Below are positions 40,310 through 49,367 of a DNA stretch of 64,000 nt, one piece after another. Position 1 is the first letter of the stretch; each line of letters opens with the position of its first letter. The stretch is from Catellatospora methionotrophica. Its GTDB lineage: Bacteria; Actinomycetota; Actinomycetes; Mycobacteriales; Micromonosporaceae. Under the pieces are notes generated by a model. It made no database searches and was not told the origin of the DNA. It saw only the letters and a list, made by a program, of their open reading frames with translations. The translations under genes and the position numbers were made by a program. The stretch covers positions 62,001-126,000 of the forward strand of contig NZ_JAAOTJ010000006.1 of NCBI RefSeq assembly GCF_011297335.1, written 5' to 3'.

Positions 40310-40373
40310 TGCTTCAGACTCCTCAGTTAAGTGCAGATCCGCAGTGATAAAAGGACGAGGTGAGCTTATTCGC

Positions 40374-41750
40374 TCAGTTGTGCGCGTGCAGCGGCTTGCC
40401 CGCCAGCGCCAGGTGCGCCTCGCCGAGCGCCTCGTTCTGCGTCGGGTGCGCGTGGATGAGCGCCGCGACCTCGGCCGGGAACGCCTCCCAGTTCACGATC
40501 AGGGATGCCTCGCCGACCTGCTCGCCGATCCGGGCGCCGATCATGTGGATGCCCACGACCGGGCCGTCCTTCTGGCGGACCAGCTTCACGAAGCCCTGGG
40601 TGCCCAGGATCTTGCTCTTGCCGTTGCCGCCGAGGTTGTAGTTGTACGTCTCGACGGCGTCCGCGCCGAACTTCTCCTTGGCCTGGGCCTCGGTGATGCC
40701 GACCGACGCGATCTCGGGATCGGTGTAGGTGACGCGCGGGATGCCGGATTCGACGATCGGGGCCGGGTTCTGCCCGGCGATCGTCTCCGCGACGAAGATG
40801 CCCTGCGCGAAGCCGCGGTGCGCCAGCTGCAGGCCGGGCACGATGTCACCGACGGCGTACACGTTGGGCAGGTTGGTGCGCAGGCGCTCGTCGGTGATCA
40901 CGAAGCCGCGCTCCATGGTCACGCCCTGCGCCTCGAAGCCGCAGTTCGCGGTGGCCGGGCCGCGGCCCACGGCGACCAGCAGCAGCTCGGCCTCCAGGGT
41001 CTCGCCACCGGCGATGGTGACCTTGACGCCGGTCTCGGTCTTCTCGACCTTCTCGAACGGCTTGCCGACCTTGAAGCCGATGCCGCGCTTGCGGAAGGTG
41101 CGCTCCAGCTGCTTGGAGATGTCCGGGTCCTCGGCCGCGACCAGGCGCGGCAGGGCCTCGACGATGGTCACGTCGGCGCCCAGCGACTTCCACGCGCTGG
41201 CGAACTCGACGCCGATCACGCCGCCGCCCAGCACGATCGCGGACGCGGGCACGCGGTCCAGGGTCAGCGCGTGCTCGCTGGCGATGACCCGCTCGCCGTC
41301 CAGCTCCAGGCCGGGCACGCTCTTCGAGTACGACCCGGTGGCCAGCACGATGTTGCGGCCGGTGACCCGCTGCCCGTTCACCTCGACGGCGTTCGGGGCG
41401 ACCAGCGCGCCCTTGCCCTCGATGTAGGTGATCTTGGCAGCCTTGACCAGACCCTGCAGGCCCTTGTACAGACCGGCGACCACGCCGTCCTTGTACGAGT
41501 TCACGCCCGCCATGTCGATCTGGATCAGCTCGGCCTTGATGCCGATGTGCGCCGCCTCGCGGGTCTGGTCGGCGACCTCGCCGGCGTGCAGCAGCGCCTT
41601 GGTGGGAATGCAGCCCCGGTGCAGACAGGTGCCGCCCAGCTTGTCCTTCTCGATCAGCGCAACGGACAGACCCAGCTGCGCCGCACGCAGCGCGGTGGCA
41701 TAACCACCGCTGCCGCCGCCGAGGATGACTACGTCAAAGGTCTCGCTCAC
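40374..41750 (-). CDS. lpdA: Dihydrolipoyl dehydrogenase (E3)
   Basis: A 458-residue FAD- and NAD-dependent disulfide oxidoreductase that reoxidises the lipoyl groups of 2-oxo acid dehydrogenases and glycine cleavage H protein. FAD-binding GGGSGG at residues 11-16; redox-active Cys42 and Cys47 in [11 protein letters not shown]; second nucleotide-binding GGGVIG; C-terminal [13 protein letters not shown] with the catalytic His-Glu pair. GGAG lies before the GTG start. sucB follows after 64 bases and the two are presumably one operon. Confidence 0.96.
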   Translation of the reverse strand: MSETFDVVILGGGSGGYATALRAAQLGLSVALIEKDKLGGTCLHRGCIPTKALLHAGEVADQTREAAHIGIKAELIQIDMAGVNSYKDGVVAGLYKGLQGLVKAAKITYIEGKGALVAPNAVEVNGQRVTGRNIVLATGSYSKSVPGLELDGERVIASEHALTLDRVPASAIVLGGGVIGVEFASAWKSLGADVTIVEALPRLVAAEDPDISKQLERTFRKRGIGFKVGKPFEKVEKTETGVKVTIAGGETLEAELLLVAVGRGPATANCGFEAQGVTMERGFVITDERLRTNLPNVYAVGDIVPGLQLAHRGFAQGIFVAETIAGQNPAPIVESGIPRVTYTDPEIASVGITEAQAKEKFGADAVETYNYNLGGNGKSKILGTQGFVKLVRQKDGPVVGIHMIGARIGEQVGEASLIVNWEAFPAEVAALIHAHPTQNEALGEAHLALAGKPLHAHN

Positions 41751-41934
41751 GATCGCTCCAAGGTCGCGTCATTGCCACTTCGCGTCACGGTGAGCCGGCG
41801 TGTGCTCAGCCCACACTCGGCCATCTTGTCACTGCCGGGGGTGAGTCGCGCACCGAGGTGCGCAAGGACACGTCTGGCTACTGTTGCCAGTACCATGCGC
41901 ACCGGAGTGCCACACCTTCAACAAAGGAGCAGGC

Positions 41935-42252
41935 GTGGGTTGGTTCCGCCGCCGGGGCGGGTCCCCGGCCGACCGTCCGGCCGACCCGGCCGCCGTGACG
42001 CACCTGGAGCAGTTCGCGCAGTCCCGCCGGGGTGTCGAGGCGTTCATCGAGCCCCGCACCACGGTGACCGGGACCACCGTCATCCTGATCGCCCACGACG
42101 GTGAGTGGACCCGCCGCCGCATGCCCAACCCCCAGGCGGTACGCCAGTTCGCCCAGCGCCTGTCCATGCCCGTCTACGACGTCCAGCTCGTCGGCTACCC
42201 CCAGCGCATGCGCGACTTCAACGCCCGCCAGAAACTCCGCCCGGCGGAGTGA
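41935..42252 (+). CDS. Conserved small protein of unknown function (105 aa)
   Basis: A soluble 105-residue protein with a basic N-terminus (GWFRRRGG), a central strand-rich part (GVEAFIEPRTTVTGTTVILI) and a basic C-terminus ending MRDFNARQKLRPAE. I recognise no domain. AAAGGAG stands 6 bases before the GTG at 41935, supporting this start and real expression; an in-frame ATG at 41884 would lie upstream of the ribosome site. It is divergent from lpdA and is followed by a family D hairpin. Confidence 0.75.
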   Translation: MGWFRRRGGSPADRPADPAAVTHLEQFAQSRRGVEAFIEPRTTVTGTTVILIAHDGEWTRRRMPNPQAVRQFAQRLSMPVYDVQLVGYPQRMRDFNARQKLRPAE

Positions 42253-42273
42253 CCGGCACCCGCTGAAACGCGA

Positions 42274-42336
42274 AGATCGCTGTCTCGGGTCAGAACCCGC
42301 GGTTGAAGCACAGGTTCTGACCCGAAACAGCGATCT
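42274..42336. repeat. Long intergenic hairpin, family D, copy 2
   Basis: Arms 42274-42297 and 42313-42336 (24 bp, one mismatch; begins AGATCGCTGTCTCGGGTCAG) with a 15-base loop. It separates the 105-residue protein gene from pepA, whose 3' ends converge. Confidence 0.85.
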
Positions 42337-42346
42337 CCAAAGGCGG

Positions 42347-42477
42347 TCAGCCGTTCGCCGCGATGCCCTGTCGGCGGCTCGGCGGCCGCTCCGCTTCGCT
42401 TCTCAGCCGTTCGCCGCGATGCCCTGTCGGCAGCTCGGCGGCCGCTCCGCTTCGCTTCTCAGCCGTTCGCCGCGATG
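42347..42477. repeat. 56-bp tandem duplication of the pepA 3' end
   Basis: Two full 56-bp units (42347-42402, 42403-42458), differing at one base, are followed by a partial third unit whose first 19 bases are the last codons and stop of pepA (from 42459). The unit thus began as the pepA terminus plus 37 bases of flank and was copied outward. Confidence 0.9.
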
Positions 42478-44027
42478 TCGTCGACCAGGGCGAGGAGGGT
42501 GCGGACGGGGACGCCGGTGCCGCCCTTGCTCCAGTGGCCGGTGGCCTCGCCGGAGTGGAACGACGGGCCCGCGATGTCGATGTGGGCCCACTCGACGCCC
42601 TCGGTGACGAACTCGCGCAGGAACACGCCGCCCTGCAGCATGTGACCGGCGCGCTCCATACCCGCGCTGACCTGCAGGATGTCGGCGACGTCCGACTCCA
42701 TCGACTTGCGGATCTCGTCGGGCAGCGGCATCGGCCAGGTCGGCTCGCCGACCAGGTCGCCGGCGGCCTTGGTGCGCTGGGCCAGCTTCTCCGAGCCCAT
42801 CACCCCGGCGACCCGCTTGCCGAGCGCGATGACCTGGCCGCCGGTCAGCGTCGAGGTCTCGATCAGGTAGTCGGGCTGCGACTCGCAGGCCAGCGCGATC
42901 GCGTCGGCCAGGACCATGCGGCCCTCGGCGTCGGTGTTGAGCACCTCGACCTTCTTGCCGCTGCGCATGGTGATCACGTCACCGGGCCGGTACGCCTCAC
43001 CCGACAGCATGTTCTCCGCGATCGGGATGTACGCGGTCACAGCCACGGCGGGCTTGAGCTCGGCGATCGCGGCCATGGTGCTGGCCACGGCGGCCGCACC
43101 GGCCATGTCGGACTTCATCTCCCACATGCCCTGCGCGGGCTTGATGGACACGCCGCCGGTGTCGAACGTGATGCCCTTGCCGATCAGCGCGACCTTGGTG
43201 GTCGACTCGGCGGGCGTGTACGTGATCTTCACCAGGCGCGGCTTGGCGGCCGAACCCATGCCGACGGCGAGGATGCCGCCGAAGCCGCCCTCGATCAGCG
43301 CCTTCTCGTCGAACACCTCGACGTCCAGACCGGCCTTGCCGGCCAGCGCGGCGATCTCGTCGGCGAAGTTCGGCGGGCGCAGCAGGTTGGCCGGGGCGTT
43401 GACCCAGTCGCGGGTGCGGGCGACCGCGGCGGTCACCACGGCGGCACGCGTGATCTCCGCGTTGGCCGAGCCCTCCTTCGCGTCGGGCACCAGCACCGAC
43501 ACGGCGGTGACCGGGTCCTTGCGGGTGGCGGCGGGCTTGGCCTTGTAGCCGGTGAACCGGTACGCGCCCAGCGCCGCGCCCTCCGCGACCGCGCGCAGGG
43601 TCAGCGCGCCGCTGTCGTCGGCGTCGTCGGACAGGGGCAGCGCCAGCACGACCTTCTTCGCCCCGGCCAGGGCGCGGACGGCGGCGGCGGTGGCGCGGCG
43701 CAGCGTGTCGGGGGCGGGGGCCGGGCCGGTGGGCTCGGCGCCCAGGCCGACGGCGACCAGGACGGGCGCGGTGATGGTGCCGAGCGTGGCGAGCTTGGTG
43801 ACCTCGCCCGCACCGCCGGTGGCCCCGAGCAGGGCCAGGGTGGCGGTCAGCTTGCCGTCGAACGCGGCGGCGATGCTCTCGGCCCCGGACGCCAGCAGCA
43901 GCTCCCCGGCCGCGCCCTCGGCGCCTTCCTGACTGTGTACGCCGATGACCACGGCGTCCACGGTGAGGTCGGCGGGGTCGGTGTCGGCGAGGCTCAGCGT
44001 GGGCAGAGCCGTGGTGGGCGTGGTCAC
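42459..44027 (-). CDS. pepA: Leucyl aminopeptidase (M17)
   Basis: A 522-residue two-zinc aminopeptidase that removes N-terminal residues from peptides; some relatives also bind DNA. Metal and substrate motifs are GKGITFDTGG, then MKSDMAGAAAV, and NTDAEGRMVLADA, all intact, in the C-terminal half; the N-terminal third is the variable domain. AGGAG lies 6 bases before the GTG at 44027, which I choose over an ATG at 44078. It is divergent from gcvT. Its last codons are repeated twice downstream as part of a 56-bp tandem duplication. Confidence 0.95.
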   Translation of the reverse strand: MTTPTTALPTLSLADTDPADLTVDAVVIGVHSQEGAEGAAGELLLASGAESIAAAFDGKLTATLALLGATGGAGEVTKLATLGTITAPVLVAVGLGAEPTGPAPAPDTLRRATAAAVRALAGAKKVVLALPLSDDADDSGALTLRAVAEGAALGAYRFTGYKAKPAATRKDPVTAVSVLVPDAKEGSANAEITRAAVVTAAVARTRDWVNAPANLLRPPNFADEIAALAGKAGLDVEVFDEKALIEGGFGGILAVGMGSAAKPRLVKITYTPAESTTKVALIGKGITFDTGGVSIKPAQGMWEMKSDMAGAAAVASTMAAIAELKPAVAVTAYIPIAENMLSGEAYRPGDVITMRSGKKVEVLNTDAEGRMVLADAIALACESQPDYLIETSTLTGGQVIALGKRVAGVMGSEKLAQRTKAAGDLVGEPTWPMPLPDEIRKSMESDVADILQVSAGMERAGHMLQGGVFLREFVTEGVEWAHIDIAGPSFHSGEATGHWSKGGTGVPVRTLLALVDDIAANG

Positions 44028-44099
44028 AAAGTACTCCTGGTGGACGTGGGTTGCTGCGCCGATGCTAACGAACCGCAAACGCCAGGGTAAGTTGCGCTC

Positions 44100-45221
44100 A
44101 TGACCGACGTGGGTTCAAAAGACTCAGCCGACCTGCTCACATCGCCTCTGCACGACCGTCACGTGGCGCTGGGAGCGAAGTTCGCCGCCTTCGGCGGCTG
44201 GGACATGCCGCTGGAGTACGCCGGTGGCGGGGTGCTCAAGGAGCACGCCGCGGTCCGCGAGGGCGTGGGCGTCTTCGACGTCAGCCATCTGGGCAAGGCA
44301 CGGATCACGGGGCCGGGCGCGGCGGACTTCGTCAACGCCTGCCTGACCAACGACCTGGGCCGCATCAAGCCTGGTAAAGCGCAGTACACGCTGTGCTGCG
44401 ACGACGCGACCGGCGGCGTGGTCGACGACATCATCGCCTACCTCTACGGCGACGACCACGTCTTCCTGATCCCGAACGCGGCCAACACCACCGAGGTCGT
44501 GCGCAGGCTGTCCGCCGCCGCGCCCGCCGAGCTGACCGTCACCAACGAGCACGCGGACTTCGCGGTGCTGGCGGTGCAGGGTCCGCGCTCGGCGGAGCTG
44601 CTGGCCGAGCTGGGCCTGCCCACCGAGCACGAGTACATGAGCTTCGCCACAGCGGACCTGAACGGCGTCACGCTGACCGTGTGCCGCACCGGTTACACCG
44701 GCGAGCACGGCTACGAACTGGTCGTCCCGTCGGCCGACGCGACGGCGGTCTGGGACGCGCTGTTCGGCGCGAGCGTGCCCGCCCGCGCCTGCGGCCTGGC
44801 CTCGCGCGACACGCTGCGCACCGAGATGGGCTACCCGCTGCACGGGCAGGACCTGTCGATGGACATCACCCCGGTGCAGGCCCGCTCGGGCTGGGCCGTG
44901 GGCTGGAACAAGCCCGCGTTCTGGGGCCGCGACGTGCTGACCGCGGAGAAGGCGGCGGGCGCGCGGCGCACGCTGTGGGGCCTGGTCGCCACCGACCGGG
45001 GCATCCCGCGCGCGCACATGAGCGTGCTGTCCGGCGACCGGACCGTCGGTGAGATCACCAGCGGCACGTTCTCGCCGACCCGCAAGATCGGCATCGCGCT
45101 GGCGCTGCTCGACACCGCCGCGGGGCTGGCCGAGGGCGACACCGTCGAGGTCGACGTACGCGGCCGCCGCAGCGCGATGACGGTGACGAAGCCGCCGTTC
45201 GTGCAGCCGTCCGTCAGGTGA
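44100..45221 (+). CDS. gcvT: Aminomethyltransferase (glycine cleavage T protein)
   Basis: A 373-residue enzyme that takes the aminomethyl group from lipoylated H protein and gives methylene-tetrahydrofolate and ammonia. Landmarks: [20 protein letters not shown] at the start, GVFDVSHLG, the folate-site [16 protein letters not shown], and the C-terminal GRRSAMTV barrel. gcvP and gcvH are not in the window. ATG start with TAAGTT at 44088-44093, 12 bases upstream; no ribosome site, so leaderless, and no room for a glycine riboswitch. Confidence 0.95.
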   Translation: MTDVGSKDSADLLTSPLHDRHVALGAKFAAFGGWDMPLEYAGGGVLKEHAAVREGVGVFDVSHLGKARITGPGAADFVNACLTNDLGRIKPGKAQYTLCCDDATGGVVDDIIAYLYGDDHVFLIPNAANTTEVVRRLSAAAPAELTVTNEHADFAVLAVQGPRSAELLAELGLPTEHEYMSFATADLNGVTLTVCRTGYTGEHGYELVVPSADATAVWDALFGASVPARACGLASRDTLRTEMGYPLHGQDLSMDITPVQARSGWAVGWNKPAFWGRDVLTAEKAAGARRTLWGLVATDRGIPRAHMSVLSGDRTVGEITSGTFSPTRKIGIALALLDTAAGLAEGDTVEVDVRGRRSAMTVTKPPFVQPSVR

Positions 45222-45316
45222 CCCCTCCGCGGCGACGCCCCCGGGCTCGCCGCGGCCGGTGCCGGGGGTGTTCCGGCGACGGCCCCAGGTCCCGCCGGTG
45301 GCCTAGGGTGGTCGCC

Positions 45317-45667
45317 ATGGCGGTTGCGTACGAGCAGGTGAGGGACTGGGTGCTCGCGTTGCCCGGGTGCGCTGAGGTGATGGTCGAGGAGTGGGGGCAC
45401 CCGACCCTGCGGGTGGGGGACAAGATGTTCGCCTCCGGTATGCCGGGCGGCGAGACGATGTCGGTCAAGGCATCCAAGGAGGAGCAGGCTGCACTGCTCG
45501 CCGCCGCGCCGGAGGTGTACTCGGCGGCCGCCTACGTCGGGCGGTTCGGCTGGGTGCGCGTCGAGCTGTCCCGGGTGGACCCGGCCGAGCTGCGGGAACT
45601 GGTCGTCGAGGCCTGGCGGCGCACCGCGCCGAAGAAGCTGGTCAAGCAGTACGACACGCAGGCGTAG
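45317..45667 (+). CDS. MmcQ/YjbR family DNA-binding protein
   Basis: A 116-residue protein of the MmcQ/YjbR (CyaY-like double-wing) fold: VRDWVLALPGCAEVMVEEWG, then VGDKMFASG, and the C-terminal VVEAWRRTAPKKLVKQY. DNA binding has been proposed for the family; no cellular role is firm. ATG at 45317 has TAGGGT at 45304-45309, 13 bases upstream (leaderless). Its stop codon sits at the edge of a large palindrome shared with the convergent gene. Confidence 0.88.
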   Translation: MAVAYEQVRDWVLALPGCAEVMVEEWGHPTLRVGDKMFASGMPGGETMSVKASKEEQAALLAAAPEVYSAAAYVGRFGWVRVELSRVDPAELRELVVEAWRRTAPKKLVKQYDTQA

Positions 45668-45730
45668 CCGCCGCAGCCCCGGCGAGGGAGCAGGCGTCGC
45701 CGGGCGAACGCGTCACCGGGCTGCGGCGGC
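45667..45730. terminator. Nested palindrome spanning two convergent stop codons
   Basis: Outer stem GCCGCCGCAGCCC (45667-45679) with GGGCTGCGGCGGC (45718-45730); inner stem CCGGCGA (45679-45685) with TCGCCGG (45697-45703). It begins at the end of the MmcQ/YjbR gene and includes the last codons of the minus-strand gene. Probable two-way terminator. Confidence 0.7.
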
Positions 45731-46345
45731 CGCGCCCTCGGGCGCTGAGAGCAGCGTGGACAGTGCGGTCATGTCGGCGCGGGCGGGCTCCAGCGCGGCG
45801 ACGGCCGCGAGCAGCGCCGGATCGGCCCGGCAGGCCTGCCGGGCTGTGGCCGAGTGCTGCATGAGCGTGGTGGCGCAGCGCATCCACGACTGCCAGCCGA
45901 ACCAGCTCTCCGCGAGCCGCACCGCGTGGTCGGGCGCGATGGCCGCGTCGAGGCGGTCCAGGACGGCGTCGAACTCCGCAGGGCCCGGCTCGGGGACGGC
46001 TTCGCCGGGGAACTCGCGCGTCCACACCGCGGTGAACTCCACGGCCAGGCCCGCGACCTCGGTGAGCCGGGCGCGCAGCACCGGGATCAGTGGCTCCGGC
46101 AGCGCGCCCAGCTCGATCAGCGCGCCGCAGAGCAGCGCGAACTCCCCGCCGAAGCCCGGTCCGAGCTCGCCGAGCAGTTCGGCGCAGGCGGCCAGGGCGG
46201 TGGTGAGTTCGTCCGCCGAGGCCGTCTGGGCGGCCTCCCACAGCTGCGCCGTCGCCGACTCGAACGCCTCGATGTCGCGCTCGCGCCGGGCGCGCACCAG
46301 CGCGTCGCAGGCGCGGGCGAGCGGAGTCGCGGATTCGAAGATCAT
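45713..46345 (-). CDS. Hypothetical helical protein (210 aa)
   Basis: A soluble, almost fully alpha-helical protein rich in Ala, Leu and Glu, with a Trp-rich stretch (AESWFGWQSWMRC) near residue 145 and an Ala-rich end. I recognise no family. ATG start with TAGCAT at 46357-46352, exactly 12 bases upstream, which supports expression as a leaderless mRNA. The cobalamin genes lie upstream on the same strand 25 bases away, but its own promoter argues against dependence on them. Confidence 0.7.
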   Translation of the reverse strand: MIFESATPLARACDALVRARRERDIEAFESATAQLWEAAQTASADELTTALAACAELLGELGPGFGGEFALLCGALIELGALPEPLIPVLRARLTEVAGLAVEFTAVWTREFPGEAVPEPGPAEFDAVLDRLDAAIAPDHAVRLAESWFGWQSWMRCATTLMQHSATARQACRADPALLAAVAALEPARADMTALSTLLSAPEGAAAAAR

Positions 46346-46369
46346 TCGCGAATGCTAGCGGGCCGCGCG

Positions 46370-47164
46370 TCAGAAGAGAATCAGTCCGATGGCGATCAGG
46401 GTGGTCGCCGTTTCGGACAGGAAACCGAGCACGTCGCCGGTGACGCCGCCGAACCGGCGTACCAGATGGACGCGCAGGCCGACCACGACGAGCAGTGCGC
46501 CGAGCACGGCGGCCGGGCCCTGCCAGGGGCGGCCTGGCACGGCCGGCACGGCCAGCGCCGCGACCAGTGCCAGGGCGACGGTGTACGCGACCGGGTGCAC
46601 CGTACCCGCGACCAGGGCTCCCATCCCGCCTGGCCGCGCCGCGGGCACACCCCGGCGGCACGCCTCGGTGATCGCCAGCCGTCCACCCGCGACGGTGGCG
46701 GCCACCCCGGCCAGCAGCGCGGGCAGCGGCCGCGCCGACAGCTGCGCCAGGGCACCGATCTGCGACAGCAGCACCAGGATCAGGGCGACCACGCCGAACG
46801 GCCCGACCTCCGGCGACTTCATGATCTCCAGGGCGCGCTCGCGGGAACGGTACGACCCCAGCGCGTCCACCGTGTCCGCCAGCCCGTCCAGGTGCAGCCC
46901 GCGACTGAGCAGCGCGGCCAGGCCCACCGTCAGCGTCGCGGCGACCAGCGCGGGCAGGCCTGCCGCGAGCCCGGCCAGCACCCCGCCGAGCAGCGACCCG
47001 AGCAGCGCCCCGATCGCCGGGGCGAGCGTCATGGCCCGCCCGGCGACGGCACGGTCGAGGTGGCGCGGCCCGGCGACCGGCGCGACCGTGAACGTGGTCA
47101 GCGCCAGCCGCAGGCCGTCGAGCGATCCGCCGCGCGGACGGTCAGTCCACGACGGAGGCGTCAT
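46370..47164 (-). CDS. cobS: Adenosylcobinamide-GDP ribazoletransferase (cobalamin synthase)
   Basis: A 264-residue integral membrane enzyme joining adenosylcobinamide-GDP with alpha-ribazole to make adenosylcobalamin. Motifs of the family: FTVAPVAG near the start, LHLDGLADTVDALGSY with acidic metal ligands, and GDVLGFLSE near the C-terminus. About six membrane helices. The start ATG at 47164 overlaps the end of the cobU-cobT fusion gene by 23 bases, so the two are translationally coupled, matching consecutive pathway steps. Confidence 0.93.
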   Translation of the reverse strand: MTPPSWTDRPRGGSLDGLRLALTTFTVAPVAGPRHLDRAVAGRAMTLAPAIGALLGSLLGGVLAGLAAGLPALVAATLTVGLAALLSRGLHLDGLADTVDALGSYRSRERALEIMKSPEVGPFGVVALILVLLSQIGALAQLSARPLPALLAGVAATVAGGRLAITEACRRGVPAARPGGMGALVAGTVHPVAYTVALALVAALAVPAVPGRPWQGPAAVLGALLVVVGLRVHLVRRFGGVTGDVLGFLSETATTLIAIGLILF

Positions 47165-49031
47165 CGGTGCGGGACACGGGCTCGTCGGTGGCGTCGTCCG
47201 GCTCGTCCTCGGGCTGCTGCAGGTGCGCGGGCGGCTCGTCGAGCAGGGGCGGCAGCGCGGGCAGCGCCGACGCCAGGGTCAGCGCCGAGCGCAGCAGCGG
47301 CAGCGCCAGCAGTGCGCCCGCGCCCTCGCCGAGCCCGGCGTTCAGGTCGGTCAGCGCGGTCAGGCCGAGCACGTCGGCTGCCAGCACCGTGGTCGGGTGG
47401 CGGCCGGTGTCGGCCAGCGCGCACCACAGCCGGGACTGGCTGCCCAGGTCCCGCGCGATCAGCCCGGCGGCGACGCCGACCGGCCCGTCGAGCAGCACCG
47501 GCGTACGCCGTGCCGTGGCCCCCAGGATCACGCCCGCCGCCACCGCCAGGTCCGGCCCGCCCAGCTCGGTGAGCAGCTCCTTGGCGGGCATCACCCGTCC
47601 CCGGACCCGGTGCAGCGCGTCGCGTACGGCGGCGCACCGCAGCATCCACGCCGCGTCGTCGACGGTGCCGTCGGCGCTGACCACCCGGTTCAGCAGGCCG
47701 GGCACCTCCGCGCCGGTCACCGCGGAGACCACCGCGGCCGCGGCCGCCTCCGCCCCGGCCCCGCACGAGCCCAGCATCAGCAGGTCGACCCCGCTGTCGA
47801 CGGCCTCGTCGGCGAGCTGCCAGCCATACCGCAGCAGGCCGTCGACGGTGTCCAGGTCGGCCGCCGGGGCGTGCTCGATCGCCTCGGCGGCGGCGGTGTC
47901 GACGATCTGCAGGCTGACCCCGTGCTCGGCGGCCAGCAGCCCGACCGGGCCCTCGCCACGGCGGGCCTGTGCCGCCAGCAGCGCCGCCCCGTGCGGGGTC
48001 TGCCCGGCGGCGACGTCGCCCTCGTGGTTGCCGTGCAGCAGCAGCATCCGGGGCCGCTGCCAGGGCAGCGGCACGGTACGGCCCTGCGCGCCAGCGGCGA
48101 ACAGCACGATCTCGGCGAGCCGGCCGAGCCCGGAGCCGGGGATGTCGAGCAGGTTCAGGTGGTCGCGGGCGGCGTCACGGGCGTCGCCGTCCGGGATGGG
48201 CAGGTCCATGTTCTGCTGGATGACCAGGCCGGTCGACACGATCGGCAGCGCCTGGGTGCTCTCGGTCAGCGCGGCCGTGAGCTTCGGCGCGGCGGCGGCC
48301 GGGGTGAGCACCTCGGGGCTGGGGATGGCCGAGACGGCGGGCAGCGTCAACCCGGCCGCCGCACCAACGGGCGTGGCGCTCGCTGCCGCTGCGGCGGTGG
48401 CCGGTGCGACCGCGGCCTCCGTGGCGACACCGGTTCCGGGTCCGGCCGCTCCGGCGGGACCCGAGGCCGGGTCGTCGGCCGCGTCAGTGCCGCTCAGCCA
48501 GATCGGGCGCCCGGCGACGACCAGGGCGACCGCGTCGCAGGCCGCGGCGACGGCCTGGTTGGTCAGTCCCATCAGGTCGGCGAAGCGCACACCCGCCTCG
48601 GTCGGCGGCACCACGGACAGGCCGACCTCGGGGCTGACCAGCACCACCCGCGCCGCGCAGCCGGCGACCGCGGCGGCCAGCCGGCTGACGTGCACCTGCG
48701 CGTCCGCGCGGTCGAGCAGGTTCACCACCCAGCCGCCCAGGTCGTCGACGATCAGCACGTCCTCGGCGGCGGCCTGGCCGAGCGCGGTGACCAGCGCAGC
48801 CGGGTCGCCGTACGTGTCGACGGTGATCCAGGACTGCGGCCTGCGCTCGCGGTGCGCGGCCACCCGCTCGGCGAACGCCGGGTCACCGCCGTCCGCCAGA
48901 GCGGTGGCGAGGTAGCGCACCGAACGTGCGCCTGTCAGCAGGGATTCGGCGTACTCGCTCTTGCCTGAGCGAATGCCACCGAGCACCAGCACCCGTGCCC
49001 CGAAGTGTGAGGGCCAACCGTCATGCGACAT
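47142..49031 (-). CDS. cobUT: CobU-CobT fusion: adenosylcobinamide kinase/guanylyltransferase and DMB phosphoribosyltransferase
   Basis: A 629-residue fusion. Residues 12-185 are CobU: P-loop GGIRSGKS (18-25), YLATA, VDDLGGWV and VSPEVGLSVVPPTE; it phosphorylates then guanylylates adenosylcobinamide. A 70-residue Ala/Pro/Thr linker follows. Residues about 270-610 are CobT: SGLGRLAEIVLFAAG, LLLHGNHEGD, LMLGSCGAGAEAA, and DLNAGLGEGAGAL with the catalytic Glu; it activates dimethylbenzimidazole to alpha-ribazole phosphate. Fusing the two supplies both substrates of CobS, encoded next. The ATG has TAAGGT at 49043-49038, 12 bases upstream (leaderless). No cobalamin riboswitch is possible with such a start. 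Confidence 0.92.
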   Translation of the reverse strand: MSHDGWPSHFGARVLVLGGIRSGKSEYAESLLTGARSVRYLATALADGGDPAFAERVAAHRERRPQSWITVDTYGDPAALVTALGQAAAEDVLIVDDLGGWVVNLLDRADAQVHVSRLAAAVAGCAARVVLVSPEVGLSVVPPTEAGVRFADLMGLTNQAVAAACDAVALVVAGRPIWLSGTDAADDPASGPAGAAGPGTGVATEAAVAPATAAAAASATPVGAAAGLTLPAVSAIPSPEVLTPAAAAPKLTAALTESTQALPIVSTGLVIQQNMDLPIPDGDARDAARDHLNLLDIPGSGLGRLAEIVLFAAGAQGRTVPLPWQRPRMLLLHGNHEGDVAAGQTPHGAALLAAQARRGEGPVGLLAAEHGVSLQIVDTAAAEAIEHAPAADLDTVDGLLRYGWQLADEAVDSGVDLLMLGSCGAGAEAAAAAVVSAVTGAEVPGLLNRVVSADGTVDDAAWMLRCAAVRDALHRVRGRVMPAKELLTELGGPDLAVAAGVILGATARRTPVLLDGPVGVAAGLIARDLGSQSRLWCALADTGRHPTTVLAADVLGLTALTDLNAGLGEGAGALLALPLLRSALTLASALPALPPLLDEPPAHLQQPEDEPDDATDEPVSRTDDASVVD

Positions 49032-49121
49032 GCCCGTACCTTATGACCTTCGGCCCGGGAGCGGGTCAGCGGATGCGCCGCCTGCGCGGCCGGAGCGCGG
49101 CTGCCGGATAAGCTGATCGCC

Positions 49122-49316
49122 ATGACGTGGAGCTGGCGGTACGAGGATGCGGCGGGCAAGCCCGTCGAAGGCCCGAACGAAACGTTCAGCAACCAGGCCG
49201 ACGCCGAGTCGTGGCTCGGCCAGACCTGGCGTGACCTGGTCGCCGCCGGTGCGGTAGAGGTGATCCTCGTCGAGGGCGACCGCGACGAGTACCGGATGAG
49301 CCTGCAGGGGGCCTGA
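49122..49316 (+). CDS. Small conserved protein (64 aa)
   Basis: A 64-residue acidic protein, WSWRYEDAAGKPVEG then QADAESWLGQTWRDL and VEVILVEGDRDEYRMSL. The regular Trp pattern and strand-helix-strand order suggest a compact fold, and such proteins are widespread in actinomycetes, but no function is known. ATG with TAAGCT at 49109-49114, 13 bases upstream (leaderless). Divergent from cobUT and followed by a strong terminator. Confidence 0.78.
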   Translation: MTWSWRYEDAAGKPVEGPNETFSNQADAESWLGQTWRDLVAAGAVEVILVEGDRDEYRMSLQGA

Positions 49317-49325
49317 GCCCCCGGC

Positions 49326-49361
49326 CGTCAGGGGGCCGCCCGTGCGGGCCGCCCCCTGACG
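49326..49361. terminator. Bidirectional terminator
   Basis: CGTCAGGGGGC (49326-49336) pairs with GCCCCCTGACG (49351-49361), with further inner pairing after one mismatch. It lies between the convergent small-protein and aldo/keto reductase genes. Confidence 0.8.
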
Positions 49362-49367
49362 TCGTGA

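Noticed and set aside
39444-42104. Plus-strand Ala/Gly-rich frame opposite sucB and lpdA
   Set aside because: It mirrors the Ala/Pro linkers of SucB; both true genes have intact catalytic motifs on the other strand.
42347-42477. Possible CRISPR-like direct repeats
   Set aside because: Units are contiguous with no spacers and derive from the pepA 3' end; it is a simple tandem duplication.
44028-44099. Glycine riboswitch before gcvT
   Set aside because: Only 72 bases separate pepA and gcvT and the -10 lies 12 bases before the ATG, leaving no leader RNA.
49032-49121. Cobalamin riboswitch before the cobalamin genes
   Set aside because: The gap is 90 bases and the promoter predicts a leaderless transcript; no B12-box-like sequence is visible.
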